This document shows positions 43,352-52,800 of a stretch of DNA of 64,000 nt, piece after piece; the first letter of the stretch is position 1; every line of letters starts with the position of its first letter. Made by a program: the position numbers and the translations under genes. The notes beneath the pieces were generated by a model. That model was given only the letters and a program-made list of their open reading frames with translations, searched no databases and was not told the DNA's origin. Location: positions 372,001 through 436,000 of the forward strand of contig NZ_JARKMX010000004.1 of assembly GCF_029360705.1 (NCBI RefSeq), in the 5' to 3' direction. Source of the stretch: Paraflavitalea pollutisoli. Lineage in GTDB: Bacteria; Bacteroidota; Bacteroidia; Chitinophagales; Chitinophagaceae.

Positions 43352-45347
43352 GGAACGATTTTACGACCAAGCTATAATTTTTTACGAGTAGTGAAAAGTT
43401 TTTGTTGTCGGCCAGCGACCGGAAAGCCCAGTCTCCCTGCGCCAGAACCAACAGGGATGGGTTGAGCCCAATCGCCACCGTTAGCGATTGGATGGTTTGC
43501 GCCGGCCGGTTGAGCAGACTTTGCGACTGCGCCATTTTGTAGTAGGCCTCCCCGTTGCGGGGCGACAACCGGCAGATCTTCTCATAGCACAACAAGGCGC
43601 TTGCATGATCATTGAGGCTGATATAGCCTTCGGCCAGTTGGCTGAAATAGCCTACACTGGAAGGCCGCAGCCTCGTCAGCGCAGCATAATGGATCGTAGC
43701 TTCGGAATAGCGGCCCAGCCTGGTAAACAGGTCCGCTGCGCAGGCCAATACGTTCTCTGCTTTGGGGTCGTACGATAAGGCGTCCTGCAGGCAGTCGATG
43801 GCCAACTCATCTTGTTGCTGCTGCCGGTAGCAATCGGCCAGCGCGATCCAGGCTTCATGCATGCGGGGCGATATGGCCGTGGCCTCCCGGAAGCAACAGA
43901 TGGCTTCGCGGAAGCGCTCGTTTTTCAGGTGCACAAGCCCTTTATTGTGCAAGGCCTTCACATCCTGCCGGTCGAAGGCCAGGGCGTTGTCGAAGCAGAT
44001 GATGGCCGTTGCGTCGTCTTCCAGTACGAAATACAATTGGCCCAGCAAGTTCCAGATACCCGGATGGCTCGGGTGAACCTTGACCGCCTGGTGCAGGGTC
44101 TCCAGGGCGTCTGCGTAATCCTTGAATTGAAAGAATTCTTTGGCGAGAGATATTAGTACCTGGTCACTTTCCTGGAACTGCCGGGTGACCCGCCGGTAGG
44201 CCTCTTTCGCCTGGGTGGTATCCCTGTCGAGCAGACTGATATCGCCCAGGATGCGGTTCACGCAGGGATTGTCGGGATTGGCTTGCTGCGCCAGCGCGAT
44301 CAGTTGTCGGGCGCTGTCGGGCTGGTTATTGCGCATGGCAATGATGCTGTAGTGCGACAAGGCTTCGGCATAATCGGGTTTGATGGCCAGCGTTTGCTGG
44401 TAGTAGCTGCGTGCCGTTTGGTGATCGCGCATCATCATATAGCAATTGCCGATGCCAAACAGGGCTGCGGCTTTGTGTTGGTAGTCTTTGATCTTTTGAA
44501 ACAAGGCAATGGCCGATTTGTATTTTCCGCCCCAGTATTGCGCCGTACCACTCACCGAGTAGATCACGTAATCGATGGTTTCCATCCCGGCGCCGTTGCG
44601 AATGTCTTCCAGGCCATAGAAGTCGAAGATCTTGTATTCATGATCCAATAGGTCCTCTTCCATGTGCAGGCTCTTGCGATCGGTGCGGTAGTTGTAACAG
44701 ATCTTGTCGGAAGGTTTTCCTTCACAAGCCGCGAGCGAATACGATCCATACACGATCTGGTTGGCACCCGTGATCTTCATCAGGCTGTCGGCCATTTCAG
44801 TGGTAAAGTTGCGCAGATCGATGGAGTCTATGAAGTAGCGTGTTTGAATAAGCACGGAATCCTGCAGGCGCATGGCTTCCAGGCGCTGACGGATCACATA
44901 ACCGATATCATACGACATGCCCATGTATTCGCATTCCTTCCGGAAGGGGAGTATCAATACCTTGTTCCCTTTGACAGTTCGGTCAAAAGGGGGCGTGTTC
45001 CTGGTGATGGCGGGCGGTACCGCCATACGTGCCGTTTGAGCATTGACGATGGCGGTGATCCAGCAGCAGCACACCAGCAGCCCCAGGACGAAGTAGATGG
45101 ATTTGTTCAGTTTTTTGATGCGCAGGCGTTCGCCGTTTTTGCCCGTCCAGGGTAAGGCGCGATAACGCATCAGTACGAGCACGGTGACCGTCAATACGCC
45201 GCATATCGCCGTGATATAGGCTGCCGAAGTAACGGTCAGCCAATCCGCAATCGATGACAGGCTACGGCTATTACTACCCACAAAGGCGATGAAGGCGAGT
45301 GCGAGGGTGACTACCCCCAGCGAGAATTGTAACCATGGCTTTTTCAT
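43224..45347 (-). CDS. Membrane-anchored TPR protein (3' end possibly altered by a one-base deletion)
   Basis: A 707-codon frame. There are three membrane helices at about 8-105 (LGVVTLALAFIAFVG; ITAICGVLTVTVLVLM; YFVLGLLVCCCWITAI), then a TolB/FlgO-like domain (KVLILPFRKECEYMG, QRLEAMRLQDSV). About ten TPRs follow (for example YAEALSHYSIIAMRNNQPDS). The last 50 codons overlap the NIPSNAP gene and look unlike protein. One extra A in the A6 run (43378-43383) would end the protein in VKKL-stop at about 43372, 20 bp before the NIPSNAP start. Role: probably a scaffold or sensor in the envelope; unknown. Confidence 0.85.
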   Translation of the reverse strand: MKKPWLQFSLGVVTLALAFIAFVGSNSRSLSSIADWLTVTSAAYITAICGVLTVTVLVLMRYRALPWTGKNGERLRIKKLNKSIYFVLGLLVCCCWITAIVNAQTARMAVPPAITRNTPPFDRTVKGNKVLILPFRKECEYMGMSYDIGYVIRQRLEAMRLQDSVLIQTRYFIDSIDLRNFTTEMADSLMKITGANQIVYGSYSLAACEGKPSDKICYNYRTDRKSLHMEEDLLDHEYKIFDFYGLEDIRNGAGMETIDYVIYSVSGTAQYWGGKYKSAIALFQKIKDYQHKAAALFGIGNCYMMMRDHQTARSYYQQTLAIKPDYAEALSHYSIIAMRNNQPDSARQLIALAQQANPDNPCVNRILGDISLLDRDTTQAKEAYRRVTRQFQESDQVLISLAKEFFQFKDYADALETLHQAVKVHPSHPGIWNLLGQLYFVLEDDATAIICFDNALAFDRQDVKALHNKGLVHLKNERFREAICCFREATAISPRMHEAWIALADCYRQQQQDELAIDCLQDALSYDPKAENVLACAADLFTRLGRYSEATIHYAALTRLRPSSVGYFSQLAEGYISLNDHASALLCYEKICRLSPRNGEAYYKMAQSQSLLNRPAQTIQSLTVAIGLNPSLLVLAQGDWAFRSLADNKNFSLLVKNYSLVVKSFHETPACHPPLHFPGRITAGISTNNRPTLFRTAHILLPSWQAK

Positions 45348-45582
45348 ACACGCAAAATGATGAGTTTGGGAGATGGGTGGGCACGGATCGACTGCCAGCC
45401 CTAAGGGGCTGCTGATTTGATTAGCGTGAATAAGTGCGGCAATGGAACGGGTACAGGAGAGAATGGCCGGGGAAGAAAGTCCGGCTGCTTAAAGATACAC
45501 AAAATCCCAATCGCATTATTCCGGAATACCGTATGGCGAAAGGCTTGGAATGGGAGTGTAGGGAAGCGTTAAATAATTGAGT

Positions 45583-45590
45583 TACATTTG
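45583..45590 (+). promoter_or_regulatory. Possible -7 element of the leu operon
   Basis: TACATTTG fits TAnnTTTG and is embedded in the dyad GTTAC-N6-GTAAC. No convincing -33 TTG at the usual distance. Confidence 0.3.
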
Positions 45591-45641
45591 CGTAACGCGC
45601 CTAAACATAGTAAAATAGGTGGAGTGGGGAACTGAATAGAG

Positions 45642-45665
45642 CCCGCCCGAAATGCACGGGTCGGG
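45642..45665 (+). promoter_or_regulatory. Leader hairpin upstream of leuC
   Basis: CCCGCCCG pairs with CGGGTCGGG (one bulged T) around a 7-base loop. GGAAGTTTTC follows, but the T-run is short. It could be an attenuator stem. Confidence 0.4.
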
Positions 45666-45773
45666 TGGAAGTTTTCAACCAAATTATGATTTAGGTTGGA
45701 AAAAAGGAGGCTATATTCCTGTTTATCCGGATATATTTTAAGAAATTCGCAATTCTGTTTTAAATTCTAAAAA

Positions 45774-47177
45774 ATGAGTAAGACGCCTGCTACGTTATTC
45801 GACAAAGTATGGGACTCCCATGTGGTCAGGAAAATTGAAGATGGACCTGATGTGTTTTTCATTGATCGTCACTTCATTCACGAGGTGACCAGCCCGGTTG
45901 CTTTTCTGGGTCTGGAGAGCCGCGGTCTGAAGGTGGTATTCCCCGAAAAGACTTTTGCCACCGCCGATCACAATACGCCCACCATCAACCAGCACCTGCC
46001 CGTTCAGGACCCGCTGTCGGCCAACCAGCTGAAAGCCCTGGAGTCCAACTCCGCCAAATACGGCATTTCGCACTGGGGGCTCGGTAATCCCAAAAACGGT
46101 ATCGTACACGTAGTAGGACCAGAAAACGGCATCACCCTGCCAGGTATGACCATCGTGTGCGGTGACTCGCACACGTCCACCCACGGTGCTTTTGGCGCCA
46201 TCGCCTTCGGTATCGGTACTTCCGAGGTGGAAATGGTACTGTCTTCTCAGTGTATCATGCAGCCCAAGCCCAAAAAGATGCGCCTCGTGGTCAATGGCAA
46301 ATTGGGCAAAGGCATTACTCCCAAAGACGTAGTGCTGTACATCATCTCCAAACTGACGGCCGCCGGTGCTACCGGTTATTTCGTAGAGTTTGCCGGTGAG
46401 GTATTCGAGCAGATGACCATGGAAGGCCGTATGACGGTTTGTAACATGAGCATCGAAATGGGCGCCCGCGGTGGTATGATCGCTCCCGACGAAACGACTT
46501 TCAACTATATCAAAGGACGTGAGAAAGCGCCCAAAGGCGAAGCCTGGGACAAAGCCCTCGCTTACTGGAAAACCCTGAAGACCGATGAAGGCGCTACGTT
46601 CGATGTAGAGCACGTATACGATGCTGCCGACATCGAGCCGATGATCACTTATGGTACCAACCCCGGTATGGGCATGGGCATCACCAAGCATATCCCTACT
46701 GCTGCACAGGTAGGTGGCAGCAAAGCGAGCTACGACAAATCACTCGAGTACATGGGTTTCCATGAAGATGATGTCATGATCGGCAAGAAGGTGGATTATG
46801 TATTCATCGGTAGCTGTACCAACGGCCGCATCGAAGACTTCCGCGCTTTTGCCTCTGTGGTAAAAGGCCGTAAGAAAGCAGCCCATGTAACTGCCTGGAT
46901 CGTTCCCGGTTCGCATATCGTAGAAGCGCAGATCAAAGAAGAAGGTATCCTGGATATCCTCACCGAAGCTGGCTTCCAGCTGCGTCAACCTGGTTGCTCG
47001 GCTTGTCTGGCGATGAACGACGACAAGATTCCCGCCGGTATGTACGCCGTGAGCACCAGCAACCGCAACTTTGAAGGCCGTCAGGGACCTGGCGCTCGTA
47101 CCATGCTCGCCAGCCCGCTGGTAGCTGCTGCCGCCGCTGTGACCGGTGTGGTGACCGATCCCCGCGAGCTGATCTAA
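45774..47177 (+). CDS. leuC: 3-isopropylmalate/citramalate dehydratase large subunit
   Basis: A 467-residue aconitase-family subunit. The [4Fe-4S] ligands are Cys348 ([12 protein letters not shown]), Cys408 and Cys411 ([11 protein letters not shown]). The [10 protein letters not shown] and [11 protein letters not shown] blocks are present. With LeuD it isomerises 2- to 3-isopropylmalate; the same enzyme type converts citramalate to methylmalate. It is the first gene of leuC-leuD-cimA-leuB and lies 112 bp before leuD. Strong bias to GGT/CGT codons fits high expression. Confidence 0.97.
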   Translation: MSKTPATLFDKVWDSHVVRKIEDGPDVFFIDRHFIHEVTSPVAFLGLESRGLKVVFPEKTFATADHNTPTINQHLPVQDPLSANQLKALESNSAKYGISHWGLGNPKNGIVHVVGPENGITLPGMTIVCGDSHTSTHGAFGAIAFGIGTSEVEMVLSSQCIMQPKPKKMRLVVNGKLGKGITPKDVVLYIISKLTAAGATGYFVEFAGEVFEQMTMEGRMTVCNMSIEMGARGGMIAPDETTFNYIKGREKAPKGEAWDKALAYWKTLKTDEGATFDVEHVYDAADIEPMITYGTNPGMGMGITKHIPTAAQVGGSKASYDKSLEYMGFHEDDVMIGKKVDYVFIGSCTNGRIEDFRAFASVVKGRKKAAHVTAWIVPGSHIVEAQIKEEGILDILTEAGFQLRQPGCSACLAMNDDKIPAGMYAVSTSNRNFEGRQGPGARTMLASPLVAAAAAVTGVVTDPRELI

Positions 47178-47289
47178 GTGATCGCTTATTATTCGCCAGC
47201 AGCTTGCTGCCGGCTTTGTGTCGAACTGTCAATAACAAATTCAATCAACGGGGTCCATGCTGCTTGCATAGCCCATAGCTTCTAATAAC

Positions 47290-47886
47290 ATGGCTTACGA
47301 TAAATTTACCGTATTGAAAAGTTCCGCGGTGCCCATGCCGATCGAGAACGTAGATACCGACCAGATCATTCCCGCCCGTTTCTTAAAAGCCACCGAACGC
47401 AAAGGTTTTGGTGATAACCTCTTCCGCGACTGGCGCTTCAATGGCGACGATACGCCCAAACAAGACTTTGTACTCAACAATCCGATATACTCCGGCAAGA
47501 TCCTCGTCGGCGGCCGTAACTTCGGTAGCGGTAGCAGCCGTGAACACGCTGCCTGGGCCATTTACGACTATGGTTTCCGCTGCGTGGTATCGAGCTTCTT
47601 TGCCGATATCTTCAAGAACAACTCACTCAATATTGGTATCCTGCCGGTGACTGTAAGCCCCGCCTTCCTGGATAAGATCTTTACGGCTATCGAGAAAGAT
47701 CCCAATACTGAACTCGAAGTAAACCTGCCCGAGCAGTCGATCACGATCCTGGCTACCGGCGATAAGGAGTCATTCGATATCAATGGCTATAAAAAGCACA
47801 ACATGATGAATGGTTTCGATGATATCGACTACCTGCAGTCATTGAAAAGCGAGATCACCGCTTTTGCTGCCAACAGTCCCTACTAA
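47290..47886 (+). CDS. leuD: 3-isopropylmalate/citramalate dehydratase small subunit
   Basis: A 198-residue swivel-domain subunit with ENVDTDQIIPARFLK at about 19-33 and the GRNFGSGSSREHAAWAI block that completes the active site. Length matches bacterial LeuD. It is followed 20 bp later by the citramalate synthase-like gene, so they are cotranscribed. Confidence 0.97.
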   Translation: MAYDKFTVLKSSAVPMPIENVDTDQIIPARFLKATERKGFGDNLFRDWRFNGDDTPKQDFVLNNPIYSGKILVGGRNFGSGSSREHAAWAIYDYGFRCVVSSFFADIFKNNSLNIGILPVTVSPAFLDKIFTAIEKDPNTELEVNLPEQSITILATGDKESFDINGYKKHNMMNGFDDIDYLQSLKSEITAFAANSPY

Positions 47887-47906
47887 CAAACAGCCACTAA
47901 CGATTT

Positions 47907-49430
47907 ATGTCTTCCGCCCAGCGTTACATTGAAATAATGGATACGACACTCCGCGATGGTGAACAAACCAGCGGAGTTTCGTTTTCTGCTTCCGAAAAGC
48001 TAACCATTGCCCAGCTCCTGTTGACAGAAGTAAAGGTCGATCGCATTGAAATAGCTTCCGCCCGTGTGTCTGAAGGTGAATTTGCGGCTGTAAAGGCCAT
48101 CACCAAATGGGCCAAGGCCAATGGATTGCTGCATAAAGTAGAGGTGCTCACCTTTGTCGATGGCGATGTGTCTGTACAATGGATGCAGAAAGCCGGCGCC
48201 AAAGTGATGAACCTCCTCACCAAGGGGTCGCTCAACCACCTCACACACCAGCTCAAGAAAAAGCCCGAACAACATTTTGCAGAGATCGCTGCGGTGATCT
48301 CACTGGCTCGTAAGAAAGGACTGGAGTGCAATGTGTACCTGGAAGACTGGAGTAATGGCATGCGGCATTCCCCCGAGTATGTATTTCAGTACCTCGACTT
48401 CCTGCAGACGCAACCGGTAAAGCGGGTCATGCTGCCCGATACGCTGGGCGTGCTGATCCCCTCGGAAGTATATGAGTTTGTTTCGCAGATCGTACAACGC
48501 TATCCCAAGCTGCATTTCGATTTTCACGCGCACAACGATTATGACCTCGGTACTGCCAACGTGCTGGAAGGCATCAAGGCCGGTGCGCACGGTATTCACC
48601 TTACCATTAACGGCATGGGTGAAAGGGCCGGTAATGCACCGCTCGCCAGTACCATCGCCGTATTAAACGACTTCATGCCCGGGGTGAAGACGAGTGTAGC
48701 CGAGAATTCGCTGTACATGATCAGCAAACTGGTAGAATCTTTCTCCGGTTTCCGCGTACCGGTTAACAAGCCGGTGGTGGGGGAGAATGTCTTTACACAA
48801 ACGGCCGGGATCCATGCGGATGGCGATAAGAAGAATAAACTGTATTTCAGCGACCTGATGCCCGAGCGTTTCGGTCGTCAACGCAAATATGCCCTCGGTA
48901 AAACCAGTGGCAAAGCCAATATCGAAAACAACCTGGCGCAGCTGGGTATTCAACTGGCCGATGCTGACCTGAAGATGGTGACGCAGCGCATCATCGAGCT
49001 GGGCGATCGCAAGGAAGTGGTGACACAGGCCGACCTGCCGTACATCATTTCCGACGTGCTCAACAGCAAGGCGATCGAAGACAAAGTGAGTGTCGAGAAC
49101 TATGTTTTGACGCACTCCAAGAACCTGAACCCTTCGGCCACGGTGAAGATCAATATTGAGGGGGAACTGTATGAAGAGCATGCGCAGGGTGATGGCCAGT
49201 ATGATGCTTTCATGAATGCCCTCAAAAAGATCTATAAAAAGCTGAAACGGGAACTGCCGTTGCTGACGGATTATACGGTGCGCATTCCACCCGGTGGTAA
49301 AACGGACGCCTTGTGCGAAACCCTGATCACCTGGCGCCACAACGACAAGGAGTTCATCACCCGCGGTCTCGACAGCGACCAGACGGTGTCGGCGATCAAG
49401 GCAACGCAGAAGATGCTCAACCAGATCTGA
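47907..49430 (+). CDS. cimA: (R)-citramalate synthase-like protein of the LeuA/CimA family
   Basis: A 507-residue enzyme with a DRE-TIM barrel (TTLRDGEQTSG; Arg16, Asp17), metal ligands His207 and His209 in FHAHND, linker helices and a C-terminal LeuA-type allosteric domain from about 395. Residues Leu81, Leu104, Tyr144, Glu146 and Thr179 fall at the same numbers I recall for the pyruvate pocket and active site of Leptospira interrogans citramalate synthase. The YLEDWSNG and FTQTAGIHADGDKK stretches also match that type. It likely condenses pyruvate with acetyl-CoA. The alternative is 2-isopropylmalate synthase, since the operon holds leuCDB and no other leuA is visible. Confidence 0.85.
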   Translation: MSSAQRYIEIMDTTLRDGEQTSGVSFSASEKLTIAQLLLTEVKVDRIEIASARVSEGEFAAVKAITKWAKANGLLHKVEVLTFVDGDVSVQWMQKAGAKVMNLLTKGSLNHLTHQLKKKPEQHFAEIAAVISLARKKGLECNVYLEDWSNGMRHSPEYVFQYLDFLQTQPVKRVMLPDTLGVLIPSEVYEFVSQIVQRYPKLHFDFHAHNDYDLGTANVLEGIKAGAHGIHLTINGMGERAGNAPLASTIAVLNDFMPGVKTSVAENSLYMISKLVESFSGFRVPVNKPVVGENVFTQTAGIHADGDKKNKLYFSDLMPERFGRQRKYALGKTSGKANIENNLAQLGIQLADADLKMVTQRIIELGDRKEVVTQADLPYIISDVLNSKAIEDKVSVENYVLTHSKNLNPSATVKINIEGELYEEHAQGDGQYDAFMNALKKIYKKLKRELPLLTDYTVRIPPGGKTDALCETLITWRHNDKEFITRGLDSDQTVSAIKATQKMLNQI

Positions 49431-49522
49431 TGACGTTGCGCTGACAACAGGGTTGACCATAATCCTGTACCTTGCGGCTCCAAGATTATTTTATCCAAGA
49501 ATTTACAACATAACTAAACCTC

Positions 49523-50596
49523 ATGGCTCAAAAGCACATTCTAATCGTACCCGGTGATGGTATCGGACAGGAAGTAACAGCAGTTGGTAAACAAGTGCTG
49601 GACAAGATCGCAGCAAAGTTTGGACATACTTTTACGTACGACGAAGCCCTGATCGGTCACGTAGCGATCGAGGCTACCGGCAACCCTTTGCCCGATGAGT
49701 CACTGGAGAAGATGAGGAAGTCTGATGCTGTGCTGTTTGGCGCGGTGGGCCATCCCAAATACGACAACGACCCTTCGGCCAAGGTACGTCCTGAGCAGGG
49801 ATTGTTGAAGATGCGCAAGGAGCTGGGCCTGTACGCCAACCTGCGTCCCATCAAATTATTCGATGAGTTGCTCGGTGCTTCCAGCATCAAGCCAGAAATA
49901 CTGAAAGGTGCCGATATCCTGTTCTTCCGCGAACTGACCGGCGATATCTATTTCGGCGAAAAAGGCCGCAAGAACGATGGTGGTACCGCATATGATATTG
50001 CCGAGTACAGCCGTTTCGAAGTAGAGCGCATTGCGCGCAAAGCATTCGATGCTGCCCGTACCCGTCGCAAAAAGTTGTGCAGTGTTGATAAAGCCAACGT
50101 ACTCGAAACAAGCCGTCTCTGGAGAGAAGTGGTACTGCAGGTGGCGAAAGAATATCCCGATGTGGAACTGGAGCACCAGTTTGTGGATGCAGCGGCGATG
50201 ATGTTGATCAAAGATCCCCGCCGTTTCGACGTGGTCGTGACGGCCAACCTGTTTGGTGATATCCTGACCGACGAAGCGTCTCAGATCGCTGGTTCGATGG
50301 GTATGCTGGCTTCCGCTTCTGTAGGCGATGGTACCGGTGTTTATGAGCCGATCCATGGTTCCGCACACGATATCACTGGCAAAGGCGTAGCCAACCCACT
50401 AGCGTCGATCCTGTCTGCTGCCTTGCTGCTGGACATCTCCTTCGGTATGAAGGAAGAGTCGGAGCTGGTGATCACCGCCGTCGACAAGGTATTGAAAGCC
50501 GGCTTCCGCACGCGCGATATCGCCGATGCAACCACACCTGCTGATAAGATCCTCGGTACCGAGGCGATGGGTGTGGAAGTATTGAAGTATTTGTAA
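49523..50596 (+). CDS. leuB: 3-isopropylmalate dehydrogenase
   Basis: A 357-residue beta-decarboxylating dehydrogenase. HILIVPGDGIGQEV at the N-terminus, LRPIKLF, RELTGDIYFGEKGR and the metal-binding NLFGDILTDEASQIAGSMG are typical of LeuB. It oxidises 3-isopropylmalate with NAD+; LeuB also accepts 3-methylmalate in the citramalate route to isoleucine. It is the last gene of the operon and is followed by a perfect terminator. The 92-bp gap to cimA is the largest inside the operon after leuC-leuD. Confidence 0.97.
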   Translation: MAQKHILIVPGDGIGQEVTAVGKQVLDKIAAKFGHTFTYDEALIGHVAIEATGNPLPDESLEKMRKSDAVLFGAVGHPKYDNDPSAKVRPEQGLLKMRKELGLYANLRPIKLFDELLGASSIKPEILKGADILFFRELTGDIYFGEKGRKNDGGTAYDIAEYSRFEVERIARKAFDAARTRRKKLCSVDKANVLETSRLWREVVLQVAKEYPDVELEHQFVDAAAMMLIKDPRRFDVVVTANLFGDILTDEASQIAGSMGMLASASVGDGTGVYEPIHGSAHDITGKGVANPLASILSAALLLDISFGMKEESELVITAVDKVLKAGFRTRDIADATTPADKILGTEAMGVEVLKYL

Positions 50597-50608
50597 TCGA
50601 ATGAGCTT

Positions 50609-50654
50609 ACATAAACAAATGGGCATCCCGCGTGGGATGCCCATTTGTTTATGT
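50609..50654. terminator. Perfect 21-bp stem terminator after leuB
   Basis: Bases 50609-50629 pair without mismatch with 50634-50654 across a GCGT loop. Outer A/T-rich ends give T-rich tails on both strands, so it can also stop the convergent gene at 50696. Confidence 0.9.
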
Positions 50655-50695
50655 ACCGTGTTGCCCGGGAAATGGTCCTTTCATCGATGCAGCTG

Positions 50696-51361
50696 TTAAG
50701 GCAGCAGCGACAAGTTTGTGGATAGGGCTGGGGCAGTTGCCTTCTTGCCGGCACACCCTGTTTTTCTGCTTTGACCAACTAACATGCTACGCTGTTTTAC
50801 ATAAGGTGAAGCGATGCTTTCGACGGCGGTCGCCCAGGCATGGTTGTTGGGTGCGTTCGCGGAAGGGGGCAGCGATAAACGCGCCACCTCACTCGTATCG
50901 TACAGGCATTCCTGCAGTTCACCGTCGATCATCGTGAAGGAGAGTACGGTCCACGGCACTGTTCTTACGGCAGAGATGGCAGTTGCCTGTTGCCGCAGGT
51001 CGCTCGTGGTAAGGCCCGGGCAACTGCTGGCGCCACTGATGTCAAATACGAGACCAATATTGGTACTGCCTGGCTCATACGCGGCATCGGGGAAATACGA
51101 CGAGAAACTACCGGTAACGAAGACAGGGCTGACCCCTGCTGTTTCTATCAGGCACATGGCAGACTCTGCAAAGACATAAAAGGTATAATCGCCATTGATG
51201 CTGGCTGGTAATGAATCGCTGAGCGAGAGGCCAACGTAGTTGCCGTTAAGATAAATCCTTTTGGCGGGACAAGGATCCATTTGCCCCTGGGCCAGACTGT
51301 TGACGGGGCATGCGCATGCAAGGCTCCCGAGCAGGGAAACCCATAGAAACATTCTTTTCAT
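50696..51361 (-). CDS. Secreted protein of unknown function
   Basis: A 221-residue protein with a signal (MFLWVSLLGSLACACPVNSL) and a mature part rich in beta-type sequence and cysteines (DPCPAKRIYLNGNYVGLSLS, SGASSCPGLTTSDLRQQA, GELQECLYDTS). No family recognised. It could carry a lipid on Cys16 or Cys18, though no classic lipobox is clear. Upstream is an AT-rich 150-bp gap before the next minus gene. Confidence 0.65.
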   Translation of the reverse strand: MKRMFLWVSLLGSLACACPVNSLAQGQMDPCPAKRIYLNGNYVGLSLSDSLPASINGDYTFYVFAESAMCLIETAGVSPVFVTGSFSSYFPDAAYEPGSTNIGLVFDISGASSCPGLTTSDLRQQATAISAVRTVPWTVLSFTMIDGELQECLYDTSEVARLSLPPSANAPNNHAWATAVESIASPYVKQRSMLVGQSRKTGCAGKKATAPALSTNLSLLP

Positions 51362-51509
51362 TGGTGCGTGTTTTGATGATTGGTTTGATTGGTGTCACTG
51401 GTTCCCTGTAGTCTCTATAGTCTGGAGATGGCATGGTTGGTTAGGTCATGATAACGGGTTTGGTGAGTGAATTATAGATAACGGTATGTTAGCTGCCGGG
51501 ACGTTTGCT

Positions 51510-52226
51510 TTATAGGTTCATCGGGGGCATAATAACTTCGTAGGGACATTCCTTGATGTCGACGCCTTCAATCCGTGATTGCTCTATGGCTATTTTTAGT
51601 CGTTCGGAGATGATGACGTCTGCAAATAGACCAAAGAGCGGAATGAGATCGTAGTATTGGTTGATGGTGATAGAGCTGAGATGCATTCTCAACCTTTGTT
51701 GCATCCGCAAAGCATGCTGCCTGTTGTGTATTTCCTCTGCTGAGTGGAATCTTTCTTGCAGCGGTCCTTTATCGGTTTCTGTATCGACGTCTGTTACATT
51801 AAAGGTTAACGCATCGATTTGGACGGTCGATTCGATAGCTGTCCACAATAGGTTAAAGATAGAGTAGTCGAGCTTGTTTCCCTTGTAAAGTAGTTTTGCC
51901 GGATAAAAACGATGTGGCTGTGCAATGATGAATTGTTCAAGAATTAATTTGAAATGATCTGAGATTAACCATCCTCCTGGTTGGTCGCCTCCACTGAAGG
52001 AGAATATGTCGAGCAGTATCCATTCCCAGGTTGTTGGGTCGTCGTGGAATTGCCTGATCAGCGAGAAGTGATCAAAGAGCGGGGCGTTGTCAATCAACTC
52101 CTGGTCGTTCATCCTGGTGAAATATTCTTGCGATACCCGTACAGTTCGCATGTTTGCTGTAGGAATGACTTCTTCCCCGAAGTCAACGATCGATTGATGT
52201 CTAAGCGTATAAAACATATGGGTCAA
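51510..52226 (-). CDS. Imm11-like (DUF1629-type) putative immunity protein
   Basis: A 238-residue cytosolic protein whose C-terminus VIISERLKIAIEQSRIEGVD has the Ser-Glu-Arg ... Gly-Val pattern I associate with DUF1629/Imm11 immunity proteins. The N-terminal part has no clear motif. Its start overlaps the stop of the upstream gene by 26 bp. Being last in a run of unknown small genes of lower GC fits a polymorphic-toxin immunity cluster, but no toxin is in the window. Confidence 0.7.
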   Translation of the reverse strand: MTHMFYTLRHQSIVDFGEEVIPTANMRTVRVSQEYFTRMNDQELIDNAPLFDHFSLIRQFHDDPTTWEWILLDIFSFSGGDQPGGWLISDHFKLILEQFIIAQPHRFYPAKLLYKGNKLDYSIFNLLWTAIESTVQIDALTFNVTDVDTETDKGPLQERFHSAEEIHNRQHALRMQQRLRMHLSSITINQYYDLIPLFGLFADVIISERLKIAIEQSRIEGVDIKECPYEVIMPPMNL

Positions 52227-52800
52227 ATAGGTTCTTCAAATAGAAATGGTGGGTTGATTGTGGTAATGTAAAGGATGCCATTGGAACTTCCCAGTAAAGT
52301 CCTTCCGACTGATAATAGCCATCGGTTCTTATGGGTATATGGTTTTCCGGTAATGCCCGGTGCTGCCTGACCGCCGGCACCGGAAAGAGTAAGTGAAAGG
52401 GATGGCCCCGATCCATCAATAATTCGTGGTCGTTGATGATGGTGCACCCATACTCAAAAGTGCTTTGCATCGGGTTGTAATAGAATTGGAAAATTATGCG
52501 GTCCGGCAAGCCCGGCGACAAGGTGTAGGAACCACGTTCGTAATCGATTTTTTCCTGTGGCAAACCTTGTAAGTTGGGGGACTGGCCCTGCATATCCCCG
52601 ATTTTCCGCGCCTGCGACGATAGCGAGGATAAGTAAAGCAGAAAATCCCAATCGGGGTCGTGTGAGGTGGTACGAAAATAAGTACCGTCCTCTTCGAGCT
52701 TCAGGTATTCATAAGCGTATCCTTTTATCAGGCAGCCTGACAATTGCTTTTCAAAATAAACGCCGGGGGTGCGATAAAAGCCTTCGGTATTGATGGTCAT
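52201..52800 (-). CDS. Unknown protein in the putative immunity cluster
   Basis: A 199-residue protein made largely of beta-strand-type sequence with a repeated layout. GFYRTPGVYFEKQLSGCLIK at the start is echoed by GYYQSEGLYWEVPMASFTL near the end, so it may be an internal duplication. No signal or membrane helix. It overlaps the neighbours at both ends (4 bp with the propeller gene, 26 bp with the Imm11-like gene), so the three are translationally coupled. Confidence 0.72.
   Translation of the reverse strand: MTINTEGFYRTPGVYFEKQLSGCLIKGYAYEYLKLEEDGTYFRTTSHDPDWDFLLYLSSLSSQARKIGDMQGQSPNLQGLPQEKIDYERGSYTLSPGLPDRIIFQFYYNPMQSTFEYGCTIINDHELLMDRGHPFHLLFPVPAVRQHRALPENHIPIRTDGYYQSEGLYWEVPMASFTLPQSTHHFYLKNLFDPYVLYA

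Larger units (their letters stand above)
45348..45773. promoter_or_regulatory. Leader region of the leuCD-cimA-leuB operon
   Basis: A 426-bp gap between the divergent TPR gene and leuC. It contains a -7-like TACATTTG (45583-45590) inside a GTTAC/GTAAC dyad (45581-45596), and a GC hairpin (45642-45665). The transcript would then have about 175 bases of leader before the leuC ATG, long enough for attenuation. I found no obvious Leu-rich leader peptide and recognise no riboswitch class. Confidence 0.4.

Noticed and set aside
45455-45500. GAAGAAAGTCCGG-like motif resembling the conserved 5' core of RNase P RNA
   Set aside because: No matching 3' core (ACAGAA...GGCTTA-type) or P4 partner in the next 400 bases, and the motif deviates from GAGGAAAGTCC. 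Taken as chance.
45795-46691. 298-codon open frame antisense to leuC
   Set aside because: It is a shadow produced by the strong codon bias of leuC; the composition (many His and Gly, no recognisable domain) is that of an antisense translation.
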